Positions 8,158 to 16,096 of a DNA stretch of 48,502 nt are shown one piece after another. Position numbers and translations under genes: made by a program. Where the stretch lies: the NCBI GenBank assembly GCA_016178725.1, contig JACOSV010000048.1, forward strand, positions 1 to 48,502, read 5' to 3'. The number at the start of each line of letters is the position of its first letter. Position 1 is the stretch's first letter. Source of the DNA: Candidatus Eiseniibacteriota bacterium. GTDB taxonomy: Bacteria > Eisenbacteria > RBG-16-71-46. The notes under the pieces are model-generated. The model worked only from the letters and a program-made list of their open reading frames with translations, had not been told where the DNA came from and searched no databases.

Positions 8158-8631
8158 GTGATCCGTTCGCAGCGGCTCCATCTGCTGGCGCAGCTGGTGG
8201 GTGAGCAGCGGTTTTCGAGCCAGGAAGAGCTCGCGCACGCGCTGGCGCGCGCGCGGGTGCCGGTGACGCAGGCGACGCTGTCGCGCGACCTGCGCAGCCT
8301 CGGCGTCGGCAAGCGGCCGGGCCCGGGCGGCAGGCCGGTCTACCAGCTCCCCGGCCCCGCCACCGAGACGCTCGACCGCGACCGCCAGCTCCTCGATCTC
8401 AAGGCGTTCGTCAACGAGGTGCGCGTGGCGCAGAACCTGGTGGTCGTGCGCACGCCGCCCGGCCACGCGAACGGCGTGGCGCGCGCGATCGACCTGCTCG
8501 GGTTCGACGGCATCGTCGGCTCGGTCGCGGGCGACGACACGGTGCTCGTCATCATGGGCGCGCACGCGACCGCGCTGCGGTTCAAGCGGCATCTCGACCA
8601 GCTCGCGAGCCGCAGCGGGGTGGCGCAGTGA
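8158..8631 (+). CDS. argR: Arginine repressor
   Basis: This 157-residue protein matches the usual ArgR length. The N-terminal winged helix-turn-helix contains the hallmark VTQATLSRDLRSL (about residues 36-48). A short hinge follows, then the C-terminal oligomerisation and arginine-binding domain with NLVVVRTPPGHANGVARAID and GSVAGDDTVLVI; the GDD pair contacts arginine in known ArgR structures. As a hexamer with L-arginine it binds ARG boxes to repress arginine synthesis. The start is GTG 8158 with GGAGG 8 nt upstream. It is the first gene of the operon, downstream of a tandem ARG box, and its end overlaps the argC start (GTGA), so regulator and enzymes are made from one transcript. Confidence 0.97.
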   Translation: MIRSQRLHLLAQLVGEQRFSSQEELAHALARARVPVTQATLSRDLRSLGVGKRPGPGGRPVYQLPGPATETLDRDRQLLDLKAFVNEVRVAQNLVVVRTPPGHANGVARAIDLLGFDGIVGSVAGDDTVLVIMGAHATALRFKRHLDQLASRSGVAQ

Positions 8632-9716
8632 CGCCGCTCACCGGCATCACCGCGCCCGCGGGCGGGAGGGCCAAGACCGGCGCGCCGAGCGCGATCGCAC
8701 GCATCGCGGTGCTCGGCGCGAGCGGCTACTCGGGCCAGGAGTTCGCGAGGCTCGCACTCGATCATCCGGGGCTCGCGCTCGCGGCGCTGGTCTCGCGCGA
8801 GCAGGCGGGCAGGCCCGCGGCCGATCTCCTCCCCGGCGTCGATCCGCGCGCCGCGACGCTGCCGGCGGTCGTGGCGCCCGCCGCGCTCCCTGCGCTGCTC
8901 GAGGCGGGCGCGTTCGACACGCTGGTCTGCTGCCTGCCGCACGGCGTGTGGGCGGGGCTCGCCGCGGAGCATCCGGCGCTCGCGAAGGACCCCCGGCGCA
9001 TCGTCGACGTCTCGTCGGACTTCCGCGCCGCCGCGTTCGACGGCGGGTCCGACTACGTCTACGGCCTGCCCGAGGCGTTCCGCGAGGCAATCCCCGGCGC
9101 GACGCGGATCGCCAATCCCGGCTGCTATCCCACCGCCGCTCTGCTCGCGCTGCTTCCGGTCGCCGAGGCGCGCCGGCTCGCCGGCCCGGTGAGCATCACC
9201 GCGCTCTCGGGCGTCAGCGGCGCCGGCCGCTCGCCCGCGCTCAAGACGTCGTTCGTCGAGCTCGAGGGCGGCGCGTCGATCTACAAGGCGGGGACCGCGC
9301 ACCCACACGTGCCCGAGATGGAGCGCGCGCTGGCGCGGGTCGCGGGCGACGCGATCCCGGTCGGCTTCGTGCCGCAGCTCGTGCCGATGGCGCGCGGCAT
9401 CCTGCTCACCGCGACGGCGACGCTCGCGCACGCGGTGACGCCGGAGGCGATCCACGCCGCGTACGCCGAGCGCTACGCGGGCGAGCCGTTCGTGCGCGTG
9501 CTCGCCCCGGGCGTGTGGCCCGAGACGCGCGCGGTGCGCGGCTCGAACCGCTGCGACCTCGCGGTCACCACGCTCCACGACGGCCGCACGCTGCTCGCGA
9601 CCGCGGCGATCGACAATCTCGTGAAGGGCGCGGCCGGACAGGCGATCCAGAACCTGAACCTCATGCTCGGCTGGCCCGAGACCACCGGCCTGCCGCCGCA
9701 CGGGAGCCCGTGGTGA
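8628..9716 (+). CDS. argC: N-acetyl-gamma-glutamyl-phosphate reductase
   Basis: This enzyme catalyses NADPH-dependent reduction of N-acetylglutamyl phosphate to the semialdehyde, the third step of arginine synthesis. At 362 residues it is slightly longer than the usual ~340, because of a ~22-residue Gly/Ala/Pro N-terminal extension. The Rossmann dinucleotide motif is IAVLGASGYSGQEFARL (about 24-40). The catalytic cysteine is Cys166 in NPGCYPTAAL, with the family pattern LPHGVW before it. The product could in principle start later, at the Rossmann fold, but GTG 8628 overlaps the argR stop in the GTGA style seen throughout this operon. Its own stop overlaps the argB start by 4 bp. Confidence 0.95.
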   Translation: MTPLTGITAPAGGRAKTGAPSAIARIAVLGASGYSGQEFARLALDHPGLALAALVSREQAGRPAADLLPGVDPRAATLPAVVAPAALPALLEAGAFDTLVCCLPHGVWAGLAAEHPALAKDPRRIVDVSSDFRAAAFDGGSDYVYGLPEAFREAIPGATRIANPGCYPTAALLALLPVAEARRLAGPVSITALSGVSGAGRSPALKTSFVELEGGASIYKAGTAHPHVPEMERALARVAGDAIPVGFVPQLVPMARGILLTATATLAHAVTPEAIHAAYAERYAGEPFVRVLAPGVWPETRAVRGSNRCDLAVTTLHDGRTLLATAAIDNLVKGAAGQAIQNLNLMLGWPETTGLPPHGSPW

Positions 9717-10501
9717 GCGGCCCGCTCGTCCTGAAGCTCGGCGGGCGCTCGCTCGAGGCGCCGGGCGCGGCGGAAGCGCTCGCGGCCGAGCTCGCGGCCT
9801 ACCGCGGCGCGTGCGTGATCGTTCACGGCGGCGGCGGCGAGGTGAGCGCGTGGTGCAGCCGGCTCGGCATCGAGCCGCGCTTCGACGACGGCCTGCGCGT
9901 CACCGATCCCGCGACGCTCGAGGTCGCGACCGCGGTGCTCGCGGGGCTCGCCAACAAGCGGCTCGTCGCCGCCCTGCGCGCGGCCGGCGTCGACGCGCTC
10001 GGCTTCGCGGCGGCCGACGGCGGCATCATCGACATCGCGCCGCACGCGGATGCCGCGCGGCTCGGCGCGGTCGGCCGCGTCGTGAGCGTCGCGCCGCGGC
10101 GGCTCGAGGCGCTGCTCGCCGACGGCGTGACGCCGGTGCTCGCGAGCATCGGCGCCCACGCGGGCGGGCTGCTCAACCTCAACGCCGACGATCTCGCCGC
10201 GGCGCTGGCCGCGGCGCTTCACGCCGGCACGCTCGTGCTGTTGAGCGACACGCCGGGCCTGAAGCTCGACGGCCGCGTGGTCGCGACCGTGGCCGCGAAC
10301 GACATCGAACGCACCCTCGCCCATCCGGACGTGCAGGGCGGGATGCGCCCCAAGCTGCGCGCCGCCGCCCACGCGATCGCGGGCGGCGCGCGTCGTGCCG
10401 TGATCGGCGCCTGGGCGGGCGAAGGCTCGCTCGGCGCGCTCGTTGCCGGCGGGAGCGGAACCACGTTCCTCGCCGAGACCCTGGAGGGAACCCGTGCCTG
10501 A
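9713..10501 (+). CDS. argB: Acetylglutamate kinase, short type
   Basis: This enzyme phosphorylates N-acetylglutamate with ATP, the second step of the pathway. It belongs to the amino-acid kinase fold: N-terminal LVLKLGGRSL with the phosphate-binding lysine, the glycine loop VIVHGGGGEVSAW, the substrate segment LLNLNADDLAAALA and a C-terminal GGMRPKLRAA lysine. At 262 residues it has the size of the dimeric E. coli enzyme (258 aa). It lacks the N-terminal kinked helix of the arginine-inhibited hexameric kinases, so it is probably insensitive to arginine (inference from length). GTG 9713 overlaps the argC stop (GTGA). The true reading frame was identified by these motifs inside a longer open frame. 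Confidence 0.95.
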   Translation: MSGPLVLKLGGRSLEAPGAAEALAAELAAYRGACVIVHGGGGEVSAWCSRLGIEPRFDDGLRVTDPATLEVATAVLAGLANKRLVAALRAAGVDALGFAAADGGIIDIAPHADAARLGAVGRVVSVAPRRLEALLADGVTPVLASIGAHAGGLLNLNADDLAAALAAALHAGTLVLLSDTPGLKLDGRVVATVAANDIERTLAHPDVQGGMRPKLRAAAHAIAGGARRAVIGAWAGEGSLGALVAGGSGTTFLAETLEGTRA

Positions 10502-11768
10502 CACCGTCACGCCGCACGCGCCGTCGAACCCGGCGCCGAGCGCCCCGGCCGCGAACGATGCGTTCGCCGCCGCCGAAGTCGGCTTGTTCGTCCCGGTCTA
10601 CCCGCTGCCGCGCCTCGAGCTCGTCTCGGGCAAGGGCACGCGCGTCACCGACGTCGCCGGGCGTCAGTATCTAGACTTCGTGAGCGGCATCGCGGTGAAC
10701 GCGTTCGGCCATGCGCCCGCGGGGCTCGCGAGCGCCGTGGCGAAGCAGATGCGCGCGCTTGGCCACTGCTCGAACCTGTTCGCCAACGCGCCGGCGCTGA
10801 AGCTCGCCGCGACGCTGTGTCGCGTGACCGGCTACGACCGCGTGTTCTTCTGCAACTCGGGCGCCGAGGGGATCGAGACCGCGCTCAAGTTCGCGCGCGC
10901 CCGCGCGGTCGCGAAGGGTCTCCCGGGCCGCGACATCGTCGCGTTCCGCGGCGGCTTCCACGGCCGCACCGGCTTCGCGCTCTCGACGACGTGGACGCCG
11001 TCCTACCGCGAGCCGTTCGAGCCGCTGATCCCGGGCGTGCGCTTCGCCGACTACAACAAGTTCCAGGGACTGGACGCGACCATCGACGCGAACGTCGCCG
11101 CCGTGATCGTCGAGCCGGTGCAGGGCGAAGGCGGCGCCGTCGCCAGCGACAAGGCGTTCCTCCGCTCGGTGCGCGATCGCGCGAGCGCGGTCGGCGCGGC
11201 GCTGATCTTCGACGAGATCCAGTGCGGTATGGGGCGCAGCGGGCACCTGCTCGCGGCCGAGCACTTCGGCCTCACGGCCGACATGACGGTGTTGAGCAAG
11301 GCGCTCGGCGGCGGCATCCCGCTCGCCGCGGTGCTGACGACCGCCGAGGTGGCGGAAACACTCAAGCCCGGCATGCACGGCTGCACGTTCGGCGGCAATC
11401 CGGTCGCGGCCGCCGCGGGCAACTGGGTGATCGAGCGCGTCGCGAAGCCGGGATTCCTCGCCCGTGTGCGGAAGCGCAGTCGCGAGCTCGACGCGGGCCT
11501 CAAGGCGCTGGTCGCGAAGCACGCGTCGCTCGCGACCGCCCCCGGCCTCGGCCTGCTGCGCGCGGTCGAGTTCGCGCCCGACGCGGCGTTCACGCCCGCC
11601 GACGTCGTGAAGGCCGCGATGCGCCACGGGCTGCTGCTCGTGCGCGGCGGCGAGCGCGCGGTGCGGCTGCTGCCGCCGCTCACCGTCACGTCCGAAGAGA
11701 TCGCCGAGGCGCTCGCGCTGCTCGACGTCGCGCTCACCGAGCTCGAAACGAAAGGCGCCGCCCGATGA
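10494..11768 (+). CDS. argD: Acetylornithine aminotransferase
   Basis: This is a PLP-dependent class-III aminotransferase that converts N-acetylglutamate semialdehyde to N-acetylornithine. Of 424 residues, the first ~25 are Pro/Ala-rich and disordered. Visible motifs are SGIAVNAFGH, FCNSGAEGIETALKFAR (cofactor phosphate binding), FHGRTGFALS, VEPVQGEGG, LIFDEIQCGMGRSG (Asp contacting PLP nitrogen) and the Schiff-base lysine Lys269 in VLSKALGGGIP. The start is GTG 10494: GGAGGG lies 5 nt upstream and it overlaps argB by 8 bp. An earlier in-frame ATG lies deep inside argB and is less likely. The stop overlaps argG by ATGA. Related ornithine or succinylornithine aminotransferases are excluded mainly by context. 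Confidence 0.95.
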   Translation: MPDTVTPHAPSNPAPSAPAANDAFAAAEVGLFVPVYPLPRLELVSGKGTRVTDVAGRQYLDFVSGIAVNAFGHAPAGLASAVAKQMRALGHCSNLFANAPALKLAATLCRVTGYDRVFFCNSGAEGIETALKFARARAVAKGLPGRDIVAFRGGFHGRTGFALSTTWTPSYREPFEPLIPGVRFADYNKFQGLDATIDANVAAVIVEPVQGEGGAVASDKAFLRSVRDRASAVGAALIFDEIQCGMGRSGHLLAAEHFGLTADMTVLSKALGGGIPLAAVLTTAEVAETLKPGMHGCTFGGNPVAAAAGNWVIERVAKPGFLARVRKRSRELDAGLKALVAKHASLATAPGLGLLRAVEFAPDAAFTPADVVKAAMRHGLLLVRGGERAVRLLPPLTVTSEEIAEALALLDVALTELETKGAAR

Positions 11769-13009
11769 AGAAGCCGAACGTGAAGCGCGCGGTGCTCGCA
11801 TATTCGGGCGGGCTCGACACCAGCATCATCGTGCCGTGGCTCAAGGAGCACTACGGCTGCGAGGTGGTCTGCTACTGCTCCGACGTGGGCCAGGGCGCCG
11901 AGCTCGACGGCCTCGAAGCCAAGGCGCGCGCGATCGGCGCGAGCGACGTGATCGTCGAGGACCTGAAGCTCCCGTTCGTCCGTGACTTCTGCTTCCCGGC
12001 GCTCCGGGCCGGCGCGGTGTACGAGGGCAGCTACCTGCTCGGCACCGCACTCGCGCGGCCCCTGATCGCCGCGCGCCAGGTGTGGTGCGCGGGCCAGGTG
12101 AAGGCCGATGCGCTCGCGCACGGCTGCACGGGCAAGGGCAACGATCAGGTGCGCTTCGAGCTCACCTACCTGGCGCTCGCGCCCGAGCTCACGGTGATCG
12201 CGCCGTGGCGTGAGTGGGACATCGTCTCGCGCGAAGACGCGATCGAATACGCGCACGCGCACGGCGTGCCGATTGTGCAGAAGAAGGACGATCTGTTCTC
12301 ACGCGACGGCAATCTCTGGCACCTCTCGCACGAGGGCGGGCCGCTCGAGGATCCCGCCGCCGCCCCGCCCGAGAGCATGTACAGGCTGACCGCCGGCCCC
12401 GACCGGCAGCCTGCGACACCGGAGACGGTGACGATCGGCTTCGCGAGCGGGCGCCCGGTGAGTGTCAACGGCAAGGCGCTCGATCCGGTCACGCTGGTGA
12501 CGACGCTCGACACGATCGCCGGCCGCCATGGCGTCGGCCGCGCCGACCTGGTCGAGAGCCGGCTCATCGGCATGAAGTCGCGCGGCACGTACGAGACGCC
12601 CGGGGGCACCGTGCTGCACGCGGCGCTCGAGGATCTCTGCCGCGTCACGCTGCCGCACGACGTGTTCCGCACCCGCACGGAGCTCGCGCCGCGCATGGCG
12701 GATCTCATCTACAACGGTCTCTGGTTCTCGCCGCTGCGCCGCGCGCTGCAGGCGTTCGTGGACACGGCACTCCAGCTCACGACCGGCGAGGTGACGGTCG
12801 AGCTGTTCCACGGCCACGCGCACGCGGTCGCGCGCACGAGCGAACAGTCGCTCTACCGGCCCGATCTCGCCTCGTTCGACATGACCGGCTACAACGCCGC
12901 GGAGGCCGAGGGCTTCATCCGCCTCTTCGGCCTGCCGCTCGCGACCGCCGCGCGCCGCGCGGCGCTGTCCCGCGAGGAGCCGATCGCCCCGGAGCAGAGC
13001 CATGTCTGA
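11765..13009 (+). CDS. argG: Argininosuccinate synthase
   Basis: This enzyme ligates citrulline and aspartate with ATP to argininosuccinate. At 414 residues it has the typical size of the shorter argG class. The N-terminal PP-loop AYSGGLDTSIIVPWL binds ATP. Further conserved pieces are YEGSYLLGTALARPLIA, HGCTGKGNDQVRFE (citrulline and aspartate binding) and APWREWD. The C-terminal multimerisation region includes RGTYETPGGT. ATG 11765 overlaps the argD stop (ATGA), and the last 8 bp overlap argH. Gene order argD-argG-argH places the final steps of the pathway in series on one transcript. Confidence 0.97.
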   Translation: MKKPNVKRAVLAYSGGLDTSIIVPWLKEHYGCEVVCYCSDVGQGAELDGLEAKARAIGASDVIVEDLKLPFVRDFCFPALRAGAVYEGSYLLGTALARPLIAARQVWCAGQVKADALAHGCTGKGNDQVRFELTYLALAPELTVIAPWREWDIVSREDAIEYAHAHGVPIVQKKDDLFSRDGNLWHLSHEGGPLEDPAAAPPESMYRLTAGPDRQPATPETVTIGFASGRPVSVNGKALDPVTLVTTLDTIAGRHGVGRADLVESRLIGMKSRGTYETPGGTVLHAALEDLCRVTLPHDVFRTRTELAPRMADLIYNGLWFSPLRRALQAFVDTALQLTTGEVTVELFHGHAHAVARTSEQSLYRPDLASFDMTGYNAAEAEGFIRLFGLPLATAARRAALSREEPIAPEQSHV

Positions 13010-15071
13010 AGCCCAGGTCTGGCGCGGGCGGCTCGCGCGCGGCCTCGATCCGCGCGCGCAGACGCTCAACGACTCGCTGCCCGTGGACCGGCGGCTGTGG
13101 CCCGAGGAGCTGGCGCTCACCCGCGCCTACGGCCCCGCGCTGCTCGAGGCCGGCGTGCTCTCGCAGGCCGAGCTGGTGGCGCTGCTCAACGCCGCGGCGT
13201 CGCTGGGCGCCGATCTCGACGCCGGGCGCGCGACGCTCGCGGGCGAGGACGTGCACTCGGCGGTCGAGGCCGAGCTGACGCAACGCTGCGGCGATCCGGC
13301 GCGGCGGCTCCACACCGGCCGCATCCGCAACGATCAGGTGAGCACGCTGCTCCGGCTGCGCGTCATGCGGCTGTGCGAGGAGACGGTCGAAGGCATCCGC
13401 GAGCTCGAGCGCGCGCTGATCGGGCAGGCGCGCGAGGCGGGCGATCGCGCGGTCGCGGCGTACACGCACCTCCAGCCCGCGCAGCCGGTGCTGCTCGCGC
13501 ACTGGTGGCTCGCCCACGTCGCCGCGTTCGAGCGCGACGAGGACCGCTTCCAGGAGGCGCGGCGCACCGCTGATTCGCTGCCCTTGGGCGCCGGCGCGGT
13601 CGCCGGCACGCCGCTCGTCTACGATCGCGCGGCGCTCGCGTCGCGGCTCGGGTTCTCGCGGCTCGCGGACAACAGCCTCGACGCCGTCGGCGACCGCGAC
13701 TTCGCGCTCGAGTATCTCAATGCCTCGGCGGCGCTCGGCGTTCATCTCTCGCGGCTCGCCGAGGATCTGGTGCTGTGGTGCTCGCCCGGCTTCGGCTGGT
13801 TCGCCGCACCCGACGGCTTCTCGACCGGATCGAGTCTGCTGCCGCAGAAGCGCAATCCCGATCTCTTCGAGCTGATGCGCGGCAAGGCCGGCCGGCTGAT
13901 CGCCAACGCGCAGCGGCTCGCGATCGTGCTCAAGGGCCTGCCCTCCGCGTACCAGAAGGATCTGCAGGAGGACAAGGAGGCGGTGTTCGACACCGGCGAC
14001 ACGCTCGCGGCGCTGCTCGGCGTGCTGCCGTCGGCGATCGCGGCGCTCGAAGCGCGGCCCGAGCGGATGGACGCCACGCTCACGCCCGATCTCCTCGCGG
14101 TCGAACTCGCCGACGCGCTGGTCGCCGAGGGCGTGCCGTTCCGCGAGGCGCATGCGGCGGTCGGCAAGCTGTGGGCCGAGGCCGAGCGCGCGGGCGTCGC
14201 ACCGGCGGCGCTCGCCGAGCGCGCGCGGCTCGCGATCTCGCCCTACTTCACCGCCGATCGTCTCGCGGCGCTCGATCCCGCGGCCGCGCTCGCGCGGCGC
14301 AACCACGCGCCCGGCACCGGGCCGGGTTCCGTGGCGCAGCAGTTCGCGCGGCACGAGTCGCGGTTGGGTCTTGGGCCCGCGCTCGAGCCGGTGCATCCGG
14401 TCGTGGACGACGCCGACTTGGGCGCGCCGCGGCGCGCCGCGGCGCCCGCGGTCGCGGCGGCCATGCTTCCGCCGCTCGAGGTGCAGAGTATCGGCGACGG
14501 CATCACGCTGCGCCGCGCGCGGCTCGCCGACGTGCCGGCGATCGCCGCGGTGATGGCGGAGTACGTGATCCAGGGCGTGCTGCTGCCGCGGCCGGTCGGC
14601 GAGCTCTACCAGTGCGTGCGCGAGTTCCACGTGGCCGAGCAGCGCAGCAGCGCGGGCGCGCCCGAGGTGATCGCGTGCGCCGCGCTCCGCGTGCTGTGGG
14701 ACGACGTCGCCGAGGTGCGCACGCTCGCGATCCGGCCCGACCAGCACGGGCGCGGCATCGGTCAGGCGCTGGTGCAGAACTTGATCGGCGACGCGCGCGC
14801 GCTCGGCATCCCGCGCATCATCGCGCTCACGCGCGAGGTGCCGTTCTTCGAGCGCTGCGGGTTCTCGGTCGTCCAGCGCGAGACGCTGCCGCGCAAGGTG
14901 TGGACCGATTGCGTGCGCTGTCCGAAGCGGCACGCCTGCGACGAGGTCGCGGTCGTGCTCGACCTCGTGCCGGGCGCGACCGCCGCGGCGCACGCCGCCG
15001 GTCCAGAGTTCACCATCTCACTGCCGCAGCTCGACCCGAAGCGCACGGTCGGCCTGCCGATCGTCTCCTAG
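13002..15071 (+). CDS. argH: Argininosuccinate lyase fused to short N-acetylglutamate synthase, ArgH(A)
   Basis: This 689-residue bifunctional enzyme covers the last and first steps of the pathway. Residues 1 to ~455 are argininosuccinate lyase: HTGRIRNDQV (usually TGRSRNDQ, so Ser to Ile here), YTHLQPAQPVLLAHW and the catalytic serine loop GSSLLPQKRNPD (usually GSSxMPQKKNP). An Ala/Pro linker runs to ~487. Residues 488 to ~655 are a GNAT acetyltransferase with the acetyl-CoA loop RPDQHGRGIGQAL and the C-terminal pattern W-x-DC-x2-CPK-x4-CDE (about 633-648) found in short stand-alone N-acetylglutamate synthases. Argininosuccinate lyase-synthase fusions, ArgH(A), are known from Moritella and relatives. 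No separate argA lies nearby, so this domain probably feeds the pathway. ATG 13002 overlaps argG by 8 bp. Confidence 0.93.
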   Translation: MSEAQVWRGRLARGLDPRAQTLNDSLPVDRRLWPEELALTRAYGPALLEAGVLSQAELVALLNAAASLGADLDAGRATLAGEDVHSAVEAELTQRCGDPARRLHTGRIRNDQVSTLLRLRVMRLCEETVEGIRELERALIGQAREAGDRAVAAYTHLQPAQPVLLAHWWLAHVAAFERDEDRFQEARRTADSLPLGAGAVAGTPLVYDRAALASRLGFSRLADNSLDAVGDRDFALEYLNASAALGVHLSRLAEDLVLWCSPGFGWFAAPDGFSTGSSLLPQKRNPDLFELMRGKAGRLIANAQRLAIVLKGLPSAYQKDLQEDKEAVFDTGDTLAALLGVLPSAIAALEARPERMDATLTPDLLAVELADALVAEGVPFREAHAAVGKLWAEAERAGVAPAALAERARLAISPYFTADRLAALDPAAALARRNHAPGTGPGSVAQQFARHESRLGLGPALEPVHPVVDDADLGAPRRAAAPAVAAAMLPPLEVQSIGDGITLRRARLADVPAIAAVMAEYVIQGVLLPRPVGELYQCVREFHVAEQRSSAGAPEVIACAALRVLWDDVAEVRTLAIRPDQHGRGIGQALVQNLIGDARALGIPRIIALTREVPFFERCGFSVVQRETLPRKVWTDCVRCPKRHACDEVAVVLDLVPGATAAAHAAGPEFTISLPQLDPKRTVGLPIVS

Positions 15072-15087
15072 AGGAGGTGCGTTCCCG

Positions 15088-16074
15088 ATGAGCCCGGCGC
15101 CCGTCCACCTGATCGATCTCTCCGGCCTCGAGAAGTCGTGGGTCCTCGACCTGTTCGAGGAGGCCGACCGCCTGCGCCTGGTCCGTGGAACGCGCAACGC
15201 CCCCCGCCCCTTCGCCGGCCGCACCGCGGCGCTGGTGTTCCACAAGCCGTCGCTGCGGACGCGCGTGTCGTTCACGATCGGCATGCACGATCTCGGCGGC
15301 GACGTGGTCGAGCTGTCGATCGCCGAGGTCTCGGAGACCGGCCGGGAGAGCCTGCCCGACGTCGCGCGCTCGCTCTCGGGCATGTGCGGGCTGATCGTGG
15401 TGCGGACGTTCGCGCACCGGATCGTCCAGACGCTCGCGGAGCACTCGAGCGCGCCGGTGATCAACGCGCTCACCGACTTCTCGCACCCCTGCCAGGTGCT
15501 CGCCGACCTCTACACGCTCAAGCGGGCGGGCCGCGACGTCGACGCGATCAATATCGCGTGGATCGGCGACGGCAACAACGTGCTCCATTCGTGGCTGCAG
15601 GCGTCGCACATCTTCGACTTCTCGCTCTCGATCGCGGTGCCCGACGGCTTCGAGCCCGACGGCGGCCTGTTCATCGAGGCCGAGCGGCACTCGAAGGGCG
15701 GCGTCCGGCGCGTGCGCGATCCGCGCGAGGCGGTCGCCGGCGCCGACGTGGTCTACACCGACACGTGGACGAGCATGGGCCAGGAGAAGGACGCCGACTG
15801 GCGGCGCGTGATGTTCGCCGGGATGACGGTGAACGAATCGCTCATGGCGCTCGCCAAACCGGACGCGCTGTTCATGCACTGCCTGCCCGCGCATCGCGGA
15901 GAGGAAGTGACGAACGAGGTGATCGACGGGCCGCAGAGCATCGTCGTCGCGCAGGCCGAGAACCGGCTGCATCTGCAGAAGGGGCTGATGGTGGCGTTGA
16001 TGCGCGCGACCGAGGTGAAGAAGCGGACGGTGCGGAAGTCAGCGCCCGCGCCGGTGGTGCCGGCCGGGGCGTAG
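15088..16074 (+). CDS. argF: Ornithine carbamoyltransferase
   Basis: This enzyme carbamoylates ornithine to citrulline. It has 328 residues, a normal length. The carbamoyl-phosphate motif is KPSLRTRVSF (SxRTR), followed by HPCQVLADLYT, the ornithine-binding loop TDTWTSMGQE and HCLPAHRGEEV. The SMG loop argues for ornithine rather than N-acetyl- or N-succinylornithine as substrate. The C-terminus ends in a basic Ala/Pro tail. ATG 15088 has a strong GAGGAGGTG site 8 nt upstream, which itself contains the end of argH. This is the only gene of the operon that does not overlap its predecessor. Citrulline then goes to argG. It converges 22 bp away with the antiporter gene. Confidence 0.95.
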   Translation: MSPAPVHLIDLSGLEKSWVLDLFEEADRLRLVRGTRNAPRPFAGRTAALVFHKPSLRTRVSFTIGMHDLGGDVVELSIAEVSETGRESLPDVARSLSGMCGLIVVRTFAHRIVQTLAEHSSAPVINALTDFSHPCQVLADLYTLKRAGRDVDAINIAWIGDGNNVLHSWLQASHIFDFSLSIAVPDGFEPDGGLFIEAERHSKGGVRRVRDPREAVAGADVVYTDTWTSMGQEKDADWRRVMFAGMTVNESLMALAKPDALFMHCLPAHRGEEVTNEVIDGPQSIVVAQAENRLHLQKGLMVALMRATEVKKRTVRKSAPAPVVPAGA

Positions 16075-16096
16075 GCCGGGCGCTGCGCGCGCGGCG

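Noticed and set aside
15088-16074. Acetyl- or succinylornithine carbamoyltransferase
   Set aside because: The SMG ornithine-binding loop and HCLP motif fit true ornithine carbamoyltransferase; SLRTR alone is not diagnostic.
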